From positions 1-5,321 of the forward strand of contig DAHVFL010000339.1 in assembly GCA_027316975.1 (NCBI GenBank): a DNA stretch of 5,321 nt. Direction: 5' to 3'. The position numbers were made by a program, and so were the translations under genes. Source of the DNA: Chloroflexota bacterium (GTDB lineage: Bacteria > Chloroflexota > Ktedonobacteria > Ktedonobacterales > Ktedonobacteraceae). Positions 1 to 5,321 of the stretch are shown here, one piece after another; position 1 is the first letter of the stretch; each line of letters starts with the position of its first letter. The notes beneath the pieces are model-generated. The model was not told the DNA's origin. It did not search any database and saw only the letters and a list, made by a program, of their open reading frames with translations.

Positions 1-184
1 CCGTTACTCTGCGCACGATGGCGGCAAACTCTGGCCCGCGATGGTTAATCATGGGGTTGGTCATGGCCTGCAAGACTTCTTGCGGCACTGGCACTGGCCC
101 AGGGATACGCAAATTTTGCCTTGGGATGGGCAGGCGAGGCTCAACTTGCGGAACAGGTATGGCTTTGCGCTCTCGAATAGTCAT
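1..184 (-). CDS. Class V PLP-dependent aminotransferase (alanine/serine-glyoxylate type), N-terminal part
   Basis: Reading leftward from an ATG at 184-182 gives 61 codons that run off the window edge. Residues 25-41 (LRIPGPVPVPQEVLQAM) and 45-53 (MINHRGPEF) match the N-terminal signature of class V fold-type I aminotransferases of the alanine-glyoxylate / serine-glyoxylate group, where the segment lies near the active site. The PLP-binding lysine and the rest of the enzyme lie outside, so the exact substrate cannot be decided; family members are usually about 360-390 residues. About 24 proline- and arginine-rich residues precede the signature, slightly more than many relatives have. The start is supported by a GGAG motif 6 nt upstream. 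A terminator at 246-284 separates it from the gene upstream, so it probably has its own promoter, but I saw no convincing -35/-10 pair. The family call is firm; the reaction is inferred. Confidence 0.85.
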   Translation of the reverse strand, partial: MTIRERKAIPVPQVEPRLPIPRQNLRIPGPVPVPQEVLQAMTNPMINHRGPEFAAIVRRVT

Positions 185-200
185 CTTCTACTCCATCTAT

Positions 201-219
201 ACCGGCAAAACAGGCCGGT
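201..219. repeat. Inverted repeat upstream of the aminotransferase (leader stem or operator candidate)
   Basis: ACCGGC (201-206), a 7-nt spacer, then GCCGGT (214-219) form a perfect 6-bp inverted repeat. Its near edge is 16 nt upstream of the aminotransferase ATG and only a few bases above the GGAG motif. It could fold as a leader hairpin in the minus-strand transcript or bind a dimeric regulator. No T-tract follows on either strand, so it is not a terminator. The function is inferred from position only. Confidence 0.4.
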
Positions 220-245
220 GATGCTTTAATAAACGGACTCCATTC

Positions 246-284
246 CAAAAAGATGCGGCGGATAACGGCTGCGTTATCCGCCGC
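246..284 (-). terminator. Rho-independent terminator of the baseplate-J-like gene
   Basis: A perfect 13-bp stem (255-267 pairing with 272-284, GCGGCGGATAACG / CGTTATCCGCCGC) closes a 4-nt loop. Read on the minus strand it is followed by ATCTTTTT (253-246). The stem starts about 75 nt after the stop codon at 360. No T-tract follows on the plus strand, so it acts in the minus direction. It should insulate the downstream aminotransferase from read-through. Confidence 0.85.
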
Positions 285-359
285 GTTGCTGATAACTCTA
301 CAAACAAAGTATAGCACACGGGGAGGTGATGTCAAACACATGCTGACGTGTAGGTTGCC

Positions 360-2219
360 TCACATCCCTGGCACATTCAGCACATAGACCTCGATCTGTT
401 TAGGGTCCGAGGGCAAAGTTGACTCATTTACACCGGTGAGTTGGATCGAGGTTTGACGCACGCCGCTTTGTCTCAGGAGTACAGATTGCGCGTCCTGTTG
501 GGTCTTGCCAACGACAAGCCTGCGCAATATGTTTAACTGCGTTGCATTGAACTGGTAGACCCAGACGCCCTGTGTCAGGACGGTCAGGGTGATGACATTC
601 TGCGCGTCCGCCATTGCTTGCTGGATTGTGGTAACAATGTGACCCACCGGTGCGTAAGCTGTACCGGGATGCAATGCCGGGTCAGTCGTCAGCAGGTTTT
701 CGGCCAGTCTGTACGCGCCGCGCTGGTCAAATACTTCTCCCATACAATAGACCGACGCGCTCACTGTCACCGTATCGACTTTATCACCGGCGGCTTGATC
801 GCTGCTGATGAGAGGTACGCATCGAGGAGAGGCGACCAGTTGTTCACCCGGCTGAATCTGCTTCACCAGGTCGGCCTGGGTTTTTATGGTGAGGGAAGCA
901 GCCAGCGTGGCTGCGGTTCCATCTATATCGCTTTGCTCGACATACCTGGAGGTCCGTGCGTCCACACCGCCAGCAAAGGGTGTCAGATTGCTGACCAGGA
1001 CTGCGGGAGTGCCACAGCAGGTAACTGCATTGAGATCGTTTGCCGGTATATTGCCACTTGAGCCTGCGTTCACCGCGTGGGCAGGCACGGTGATCTGACC
1101 CGTTGCGGGGAGAACGCTAGCCGGTACCGTCACACTGGCATCGTTGACGACTGGTACGCCGCTTGCTCCTGGAAAGACAGTCCCTGTTGGAATAGTTTTC
1201 GGCGCGGGGGAGGTATTATAGAACGTCAGCATACCAGTCGCCTGCGTTGCTGGAGTATGCGCCACTCCACTTGCGTTGACGGTCTTTTGCTGTGTTTGGG
1301 ATGTCGCGAACAAGACTCGCGCTTGCACCTGCGTTTGAGCGGCATCCGGTGTGCCAACGACGGCAGTGATCGTATACGTATTTTTCAGCTCTTTGCTCGC
1401 AGGAGTAATCGTGACGGTAGCCTTTGGCACAAAAATGAGATTCAGCAGGGGTTGGTACACCAGAAAACCCGGCAGGAGGACGAGCAAAACAATGAGGAGA
1501 ACAACCCACCAGCGACGAAGGCGCGGCGCACCGCCAGCAGCTGCCATAGTTCCTGATCTGGCAGGAACTGCCGCGCTTGCTGGCACTGGATAATTCGATA
1601 TGGGTTGCGCGCGCGGCGGAGGGGGTATCAGGATGATTTGTTCCTCGTCATTTTCCGCCGGGTGAGGGACGGCTGGTTCCGCAAGAGCAGGCTCAGGTGC
1701 GTTCTCCTGCCGCGTACTCTCAGAGTCCTCTCCCTGTGGAGAGGCCAGTGGAAACACTTGCATCCGATCATCCTCATCGTCTGCCGGGGTGAATGGTGCC
1801 TGATCTCTTCCCTGCTGGCCACTCTCGCCGGTTGGCGGTGCAGGTGAAGGCAGCGTATCCGTTTGCCCGTCCTCCTGGAGCGACTGCGCGAAAGCCTCCA
1901 GGTCTGGATATACAGGGAAACGTCGCTGGCGCGCCAGTTCAGCAGGAGTTGATCCTTTAGGAGCGATAATCACCAGTTGTGCATACAAATCGCCTCTCAT
2001 TCCTCTTAGCCCGTCAAAATCGGTAGATCGGCTCAGCGCTTTATTGTCGGTTTTCGCTGGCAAGACAAGTACGATGTGCTTGCGTCCACGTTTATCCTGC
2101 CTCAAAATCGCTTCAAGAATGCTCTGTCGAGCGTCATCTGAGGAGACGTAAATAATGCCCGTATCAGCGTTCGGGGGATTGTTGGTACCAGGAAGATCAG
2201 CGCCGTCACTCTGTCGCAT
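360..2219 (-). CDS. Membrane-anchored baseplate J/gp47-like protein, function unknown
   Basis: The product is 619 residues. Residues 20-115 form a predicted soluble alpha/beta domain (IIYVSSDDA, then HIVLVLPAK and QLVIIAPKG strands) seen at the N-terminus of such proteins in Chloroflexota. Residues 116-235 are a disordered acidic and proline-rich linker. Residues 237-256 form one hydrophobic helix preceded by RLRR, so by the positive-inside rule the N-terminus is cytoplasmic and residues 260-619 lie outside. That outer part is rich in beta strands and Thr/Val/Ala; the stretch around 328-395 (ATGMLTFYNTS, IPTGTVF, then ITVPAHAVNAGSSGNIPA) resembles the Baseplate_J family. All four cysteines (401, 402, 467, 492) are in the outer part. 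Residues 561-619 look like a small separate C-terminal module. The start is supported by AGAAGGA six bases upstream. No tail, sheath or spike gene is adjacent, so a phage or secretion role is unproven. The family resemblance is fairly secure; the function is not known. Confidence 0.8.
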   Translation of the reverse strand: MRQSDGADLPGTNNPPNADTGIIYVSSDDARQSILEAILRQDKRGRKHIVLVLPAKTDNKALSRSTDFDGLRGMRGDLYAQLVIIAPKGSTPAELARQRRFPVYPDLEAFAQSLQEDGQTDTLPSPAPPTGESGQQGRDQAPFTPADDEDDRMQVFPLASPQGEDSESTRQENAPEPALAEPAVPHPAENDEEQIILIPPPPRAQPISNYPVPASAAVPARSGTMAAAGGAPRLRRWWVVLLIVLLVLLPGFLVYQPLLNLIFVPKATVTITPASKELKNTYTITAVVGTPDAAQTQVQARVLFATSQTQQKTVNASGVAHTPATQATGMLTFYNTSPAPKTIPTGTVFPGASGVPVVNDASVTVPASVLPATGQITVPAHAVNAGSSGNIPANDLNAVTCCGTPAVLVSNLTPFAGGVDARTSRYVEQSDIDGTAATLAASLTIKTQADLVKQIQPGEQLVASPRCVPLISSDQAAGDKVDTVTVSASVYCMGEVFDQRGAYRLAENLLTTDPALHPGTAYAPVGHIVTTIQQAMADAQNVITLTVLTQGVWVYQFNATQLNILRRLVVGKTQQDAQSVLLRQSGVRQTSIQLTGVNESTLPSDPKQIEVYVLNVPGM

Positions 2220-2332
2220 ACTCTATCCTTCTGTAACTCTGAGAATAACGTCTCATTTCTGAGAGCGGTGTCTAGATGCTGACAGTGATATTTTACACGA
2301 AACGAGAGAAATGGCAAGGGGAATCTGGCCTG
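2220..2332 (-). other. Leader with two mutually exclusive small hairpins
   Basis: The gap between the pyruvate kinase stop and the baseplate-J-like start carries a promoter and a leader of roughly 64 nt. On the plus strand it reads TGAGA (2240-2244), TCTCA (2251-2255), TGAGA (2260-2264). In the minus-strand RNA the middle block can pair with either flank: a 5-bp stem with a GAAA tetraloop (2251-2264) or a 5-bp stem with a 6-nt loop (2240-2255). Only one can form at a time, and the second lies about 10 nt from the ribosome binding site. The stems are short, so a regulatory role is speculative. Confidence 0.35.
2290..2317 (-). promoter_or_regulatory. Sigma-70-type promoter for the baseplate-J-like gene
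   Basis: On the minus strand TTGCCA (2317-2312) is separated by 16 nt from TAAAAT (2295-2290); both hexamers are close to consensus. The expected transcription start is near 2283, giving a leader of about 64 nt before the ATG at 2219. The -35 lies 16 bp past the pyruvate kinase stop, and I saw no terminator in between, so some read-through from the upstream gene is possible. Confidence 0.6.
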
Positions 2333-3766
2333 TTACTCTAAACAATGCAACTTGACGAAGTTGGTGCGCGCCTGGCTTGCAATAGGTAAGCCGCCCATAA
2401 TCACCACGTACTCACCAGGGTGTGCCAGACCGTCTTCTAGCAGGCACTTTTCGACCAGCGCGATCAGGTTCTCTGTTGTGCCCTGCATACTGATGAGGTG
2501 GGGCCATACGCCCCACCAGAGCGCGAGTTGATGATAGACGTGCTCGGAGGGAGTATAGGCTAGAATGGGGACGCGGGGGCGATCATTTGAGATGAGGCGA
2601 GCCGAGTTGCCTGACCGTGTGAAGACGACGATGTTTTGCACATGCGTATCTTCCGACAAGGCGCGGGCGGCATGGCTGACCGCTTGCGCGAGGGAGCGAT
2701 GCTGGTGGATGGGGTGAACGGCTGCGTGATAGTTGGCCTCTGTCTCGATTGCGATGCGCGCCATCATCGAAACAGCCTGGATGGGGAAGGCTCCCACCGA
2801 TGTCTCGGCGCTAAGCATGACAGCATCGGTTCCTTCGAGGATAGCAGTGGATACGTCGCTTACCTCGGCCCGCGTTGGTCGAGGATTGGTTATCATCGAC
2901 TCGAGCATCTGTGTAGCTGTGATGACCGGTAGACCCAGCTCGTTACATTTGCTGATGATACGCTTCTGGATGAGGGGTACTTTCTCCGGTGGCATTTCAA
3001 CGCCCAGATCGCCGCGCGCTACCATTACACCGTCTGTCACGGCCAGGATGGCGTCGAGGTGTTCAACCGCTTCGGGCTTCTCTATTTTGACGATGAGGGG
3101 AATGTCCCGGTTATCTTCTTCGCCATATATCCCTGTTATATATTGCCGGATAAGCTGTTTGGCTTCACGCGCATCTTCTGGTTTGCGCACAAAGCTCAGC
3201 GCGACATAATCGACGCCCTGCGCGACACCGAAGCGTAGATCATCGCGATCCTTCGCGGTCAACGCGGGAGAACTGACGGCGACGCCGGGCAAATTGATGC
3301 CCTTGTGTTCTCCAAGCTCGCCGCCATATACCACTTCGCATTGCACATCGGTTGCGTTTGTGTCAAGGACGCGCAATTCGAGCAGACCATCGTCAAGCAA
3401 GATACGGTCTCCTGCTTTTACATCTTGCGGCAGCGGCTTGTAGATGGTGGAGAGAATGTGCGCATTGCCTGCCACATCGCGTGTGGTGATAATGATGTGC
3501 GAGCCTTCAATGAGTGTGATGGGTTTGCCATCCTGAAGCGTGCCGGTGCGTATCTTCGGCCCCTGCAAGTCCTGCAAAATAGCCACCGCGCATCCCAGGC
3601 GAGCGGAGATGGTTCGCACGCGTGTGATGACTTGCTCATGTTCCGCGTGCGTACCATGTGAAAAGTTCAGACGCGCAACGTTCATGCCAGCGCGCATGAG
3701 TTGTTCAAGACGCTCCTCACTGCTGGTCGCGGGGCCGATCGTACAAACAATTTTCGTATGGCGCAT
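2333..3766 (-). CDS. pyk: Pyruvate kinase
   Basis: This 477-residue glycolytic enzyme transfers phosphate from phosphoenolpyruvate to ADP, giving pyruvate and ATP in the cytoplasm. The opening TKIVCTIGPAT and ARLNFSHG (31-38, with Arg32, Asn34, Ser36) are the N-terminal active-site elements. LQDLQGPKIRTG (65-76) leads into the B domain (about 71-168). IVKIEKPEA (225-233) carries the expected catalytic Lys227 and metal-binding Glu229; VARGDLGVE (249-257) carries metal-binding Asp253; ITATQMLESM (282-291) and the conserved run up to LSAETSVG follow. Residues 355-477 are the C-terminal domain. Length is normal for the short bacterial form, with no PEP-utiliser extension. The stretch 207-220 before the catalytic strand looks a few residues longer than I expect. 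AGAGGA lies 8 nt before the ATG. It may be co-transcribed with the methyltransferase 72 bp upstream, since neither a terminator nor a convincing promoter is visible between them. Confidence 0.97.
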   Translation of the reverse strand: MRHTKIVCTIGPATSSEERLEQLMRAGMNVARLNFSHGTHAEHEQVITRVRTISARLGCAVAILQDLQGPKIRTGTLQDGKPITLIEGSHIIITTRDVAGNAHILSTIYKPLPQDVKAGDRILLDDGLLELRVLDTNATDVQCEVVYGGELGEHKGINLPGVAVSSPALTAKDRDDLRFGVAQGVDYVALSFVRKPEDAREAKQLIRQYITGIYGEEDNRDIPLIVKIEKPEAVEHLDAILAVTDGVMVARGDLGVEMPPEKVPLIQKRIISKCNELGLPVITATQMLESMITNPRPTRAEVSDVSTAILEGTDAVMLSAETSVGAFPIQAVSMMARIAIETEANYHAAVHPIHQHRSLAQAVSHAARALSEDTHVQNIVVFTRSGNSARLISNDRPRVPILAYTPSEHVYHQLALWWGVWPHLISMQGTTENLIALVEKCLLEDGLAHPGEYVVIMGGLPIASQARTNFVKLHCLE

Positions 3767-3838
3767 GGACTGATTCCTCTACACGTTTTTTGGGGGCCAG
3801 GGATTTCATCATGATAGCTTTACGTGCGCTATTTGAAG

Positions 3839-4696
3839 TTATCCTTTGGTGGCGATGATTTGCAACCACAGGCGAGGTACCTCGGCCATGTCAAGTTCCT
3901 GGCCTGTCTGATAAACCGTTGCGCCAAGCGCCATCGCGCCAAGCGTCAAATTGACTCCCGGCAAGGCACCCTCGATGAAAAGCCAGTAGTGACCGAGATC
4001 TCGTAATCCATCCAGTGACATCATCACATACTCCTGGATGGCTTGTACGTGGCTAAATCCATGCTCTAGTAGCAGGCTGCTATACTCGTCGGGTGTGAGT
4101 AAATGCATCGCTGTCTTTTTAACCTCGCGTGATGCAAGAGCTTCTGGATGCTCTTTGCGCAGCCAACCGGCGGCGCGGCGTATCCATAAACGACCAAAGC
4201 GCGTCGTCTCTGCGGGGCTGGTGCCGTTGTAGAAGGCGCTATTACAGGCAAAGACGCCACCAGGAGCAAGAATAGCAGCTATGTGTTGAAAAGCTGTATG
4301 TTTGTCGGGGACGAGGTGGATGGCGTTACAGAAGAAAATAGCATCGGCATCATGGACAAGCGCGGGAAGATCGGTGGTTTCACCCTGGAAAAAATCGGCT
4401 TGCGCTCCCATCTCTTCCATGCCCTTGCGGGCGTGGACAAGCGCTTCGGCTGAAGGATCAACGCCGATAATACGCGCCTGCCGTCCCTGCGCAGCTATTT
4501 CTTCGGCAATCAGACGGGTGACTGCGCCGGTTCCACAGGCCATATCTACGACTGTCAGTGGTACGTTATCGGAACGTGTGGTAAGCCGGGCGAGGGCTTG
4601 TTGGACCAGCGAACGATTGATTGTTGTATAAAATAGGTGTGCTGCAAATGGCTCAAAGGTAAATTGTCTGGTCTCTTCAGTTTCATACAACCCCAT
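3839..4696 (-). CDS. Class I SAM-dependent methyltransferase, small-molecule type
   Basis: From the preferred start the product is 285 residues. VVDMACGTG (49-57) is the glycine-rich SAM-binding motif I, Asp80 at the end of the next strand (IIGVD) should bind the ribose hydroxyls, DAIFFCNAIHLV (118-129) is the strand-4 region, and LAPGGVFA (143-150) is the post-motif loop. Residues 151-285 are less typical and probably set the substrate; layout recalls UbiE-like methyltransferases, but the substrate cannot be told. The reading frame stays open to an ATG at 4909, adding 71 residues. I prefer 4696 because AAAGGAG sits 9 nt before it, the 4909 ATG has no ribosome binding site, and the extra segment is AT-rich, resembles no methyltransferase part and holds a TATAAT box. 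An annotation starting at 4909 (356 residues) is the alternative. Pyruvate kinase follows 72 bp downstream; msrB is divergent. No lipid or cofactor pathway gene is adjacent to suggest a substrate. Confidence 0.88.
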   Translation of the reverse strand: MGLYETEETRQFTFEPFAAHLFYTTINRSLVQQALARLTTRSDNVPLTVVDMACGTGAVTRLIAEEIAAQGRQARIIGVDPSAEALVHARKGMEEMGAQADFFQGETTDLPALVHDADAIFFCNAIHLVPDKHTAFQHIAAILAPGGVFACNSAFYNGTSPAETTRFGRLWIRRAAGWLRKEHPEALASREVKKTAMHLLTPDEYSSLLLEHGFSHVQAIQEYVMMSLDGLRDLGHYWLFIEGALPGVNLTLGAMALGATVYQTGQELDMAEVPRLWLQIIATKG

Positions 4697-4959
4697 TGAT
4701 GATTTCTCCTTTACCAGTGCCAGCCATTCTACTTTGCGAGGTGTATTCAGCCAGCATTCTATCGCGTCCGAAAAATTATATGTCATATTTGAAAAAAATG
4801 CTATCTCAATGGGAACAAGTAGAAGTATTGTATTGTTTTCGTCAGTGAAAGGATGATAGTAGTAAATAGAAGCATCCTTGAAGCGTGAAAAGGAGTGATA
4901 CCGGTTCATTGTAAACTGTCTGAACTAATTCAATGCAAACGAAACAAAAAGGAAACATG
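4697..4959. other. AT-rich divergent control region between the methyltransferase and msrB
   Basis: If the methyltransferase starts at 4696, this 263-bp stretch holds no gene. It is visibly richer in A+T than the flanking genes. It holds a candidate methyltransferase promoter around 4775-4804 and a second, weaker one for the same direction: TTGCAT (4938-4933), 19 nt, TACAAT (4913-4908). The second would start transcription near 4901, inside the extended frame and past the 4909 ATG, which again disfavours that start. The msrB ribosome binding site is at 4949-4953; I could not place a convincing msrB promoter. Confidence 0.5.
4775..4804 (-). promoter_or_regulatory. Candidate promoter of the methyltransferase gene
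   Basis: A perfect TATAAT (minus strand, 4780-4775) lies below an A/T-rich tract. The -35 is weak: ATAGCA (4804-4799) at 18-nt spacing matches only about half of TTGACA, while a better TTGAGA (4809-4804) is too far, at 23 nt. Transcription from here would begin near 4768, about 72 nt before the ATG at 4696. Confidence 0.3.
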
Positions 4960-5321
4960 ATGAGTGATTTAAAGAACATGCCTGAGAGTTATTGGAAAGA
5001 GAAATTGACCCCGCAGCAATACCACGTCTTGCGCGAGAAGGGAACGGAGCGAGCATTTACCGGCGCGTTGTACAATAATCACGCCAAAGGTGTGTACCAG
5101 TGCGCGGCCTGCGGGCAAGATTTGTTCTCGTCCGATGCCAGGTTTGAATCCGGTTCGGGATGGCCGAGCTTTGATGATCCTGTGAATCTGGAGCATGTCG
5201 ATCTGCATGAAGACCGCTCATTCTTCATGAAGCGGGTCGAAGTCACCTGTAAAAATTGTGGCTCGCATCTCGGCCATGTGTTTGAGGATGGCCCCAGGGA
5301 GACCACTGGTTTGCGCTATTG
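4960..5321 (+). CDS. msrB: Peptide-methionine (R)-S-oxide reductase MsrB, C-terminal end missing
   Basis: MsrB reduces the R form of methionine sulfoxide in proteins, usually with thioredoxin as electron donor. The visible 120 residues show YWKEKLTPQQYHVLREKGTE (11-30), the zinc ligands Cys48/Cys51 (CAAC) and Cys97/Cys100 (CKNC), GSGWPSF (65-71), and SHLGHVF (102-108). The frame leaves the window just after GLRY; the next codon begins TG, where the family has its catalytic cysteine (RYC), so that residue is probably Cys but cannot be confirmed. Single-domain MsrB proteins are about 130-150 residues, so only a short tail is missing. Two ATGs lie in tandem at 4957 and 4960. AAGGA (4949-4953) is 6 nt from the second and 3 nt from the first, so the second is favoured. 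There is no signal peptide, so a cytoplasmic enzyme is expected. No MsrA domain is fused on the N-terminal side. Confidence 0.95.
   Translation, partial: MSDLKNMPESYWKEKLTPQQYHVLREKGTERAFTGALYNNHAKGVYQCAACGQDLFSSDARFESGSGWPSFDDPVNLEHVDLHEDRSFFMKRVEVTCKNCGSHLGHVFEDGPRETTGLRY

Noticed and set aside
255..284. Bidirectional terminator or repeat-family element at the 13-bp hairpin
   Set aside because: Only the minus-strand side has a T-tract, and I found no second copy in the window, so a simple one-way terminator explains it.
319..346. GGGGAGGTG followed by ATG and a five-codon frame on the plus strand
   Set aside because: The Shine-Dalgarno-like motif touches the ATG with no proper spacing, the frame is only five codons (MSNTC), and nothing on the plus strand follows it.
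618..1556. Plus-strand open frames of 147 and 159 codons (618-1061 and 1077-1556)
   Set aside because: They lie antisense within the well-supported baseplate-J-like gene, have no ribosome binding site I could see, and their translations are Cys/Arg-rich with no recognisable family.
360..2219. Prophage or contractile-injection cluster suggested by the baseplate-J similarity
   Set aside because: No tail tube, sheath, spike, integrase or capsid gene is in the window, the neighbours are metabolic genes, and the protein has a membrane anchor that phage baseplate proteins lack.
2733..3209. Plus-strand open frame of 158 codons inside pyruvate kinase
   Set aside because: It is antisense to highly conserved pyruvate kinase sequence; its serine/arginine-rich translation is typical of a shadow frame.

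Overview
The window looks like chromosomal DNA from a Chloroflexota bacterium, most likely Ktedonobacteria-like. The main reason is the 619-residue membrane protein with a baseplate-J-like outer part, an architecture I associate with that group. The moderate base composition (slightly over half G+C by eye) fits. This taxonomic call is inference; there is no rRNA or other marker here. Nothing points to a prophage, plasmid, transposon or CRISPR locus.

Layout, left to right. (1) 1-184, minus: the N-terminal end of a class V PLP-dependent aminotransferase, cut by the window edge. (2) 185-359: intergenic, with a 6-bp inverted repeat just upstream of the aminotransferase ribosome binding site and a strong intrinsic terminator (13-bp perfect stem, 4-nt loop, T-tract) that ends the next gene. 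(3) 360-2219, minus: membrane-anchored baseplate J/gp47-like protein of unknown function. It has its own candidate promoter (TTGCCA-16-TAAAAT) and a short leader that can form two alternative hairpins. (4) 2333-3766, minus: complete pyruvate kinase. (5) 3839-4696 (open frame extends to 4909), minus: class I SAM-dependent methyltransferase. (6) 4697-4959: AT-rich divergent control region. (7) 4960-5321, plus: methionine sulfoxide reductase B, cut by the window edge at the codon where the catalytic cysteine is expected.

Four genes point left and one points right. The methyltransferase and pyruvate kinase are 72 bp apart with no visible terminator between them, so they may share a transcript. 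The baseplate-J-like gene has its own promoter 16 bp past the pyruvate kinase stop and its own terminator, so it can act as a single-gene unit. Pyruvate kinase (glycolysis), MsrB (repair of oxidised methionine) and the aminotransferase (glyoxylate/serine-type metabolism) are ordinary housekeeping enzymes with no obvious shared pathway. The item that deserves attention is the baseplate-J-like membrane protein, because it sits alone among metabolic genes with no phage-tail neighbours.
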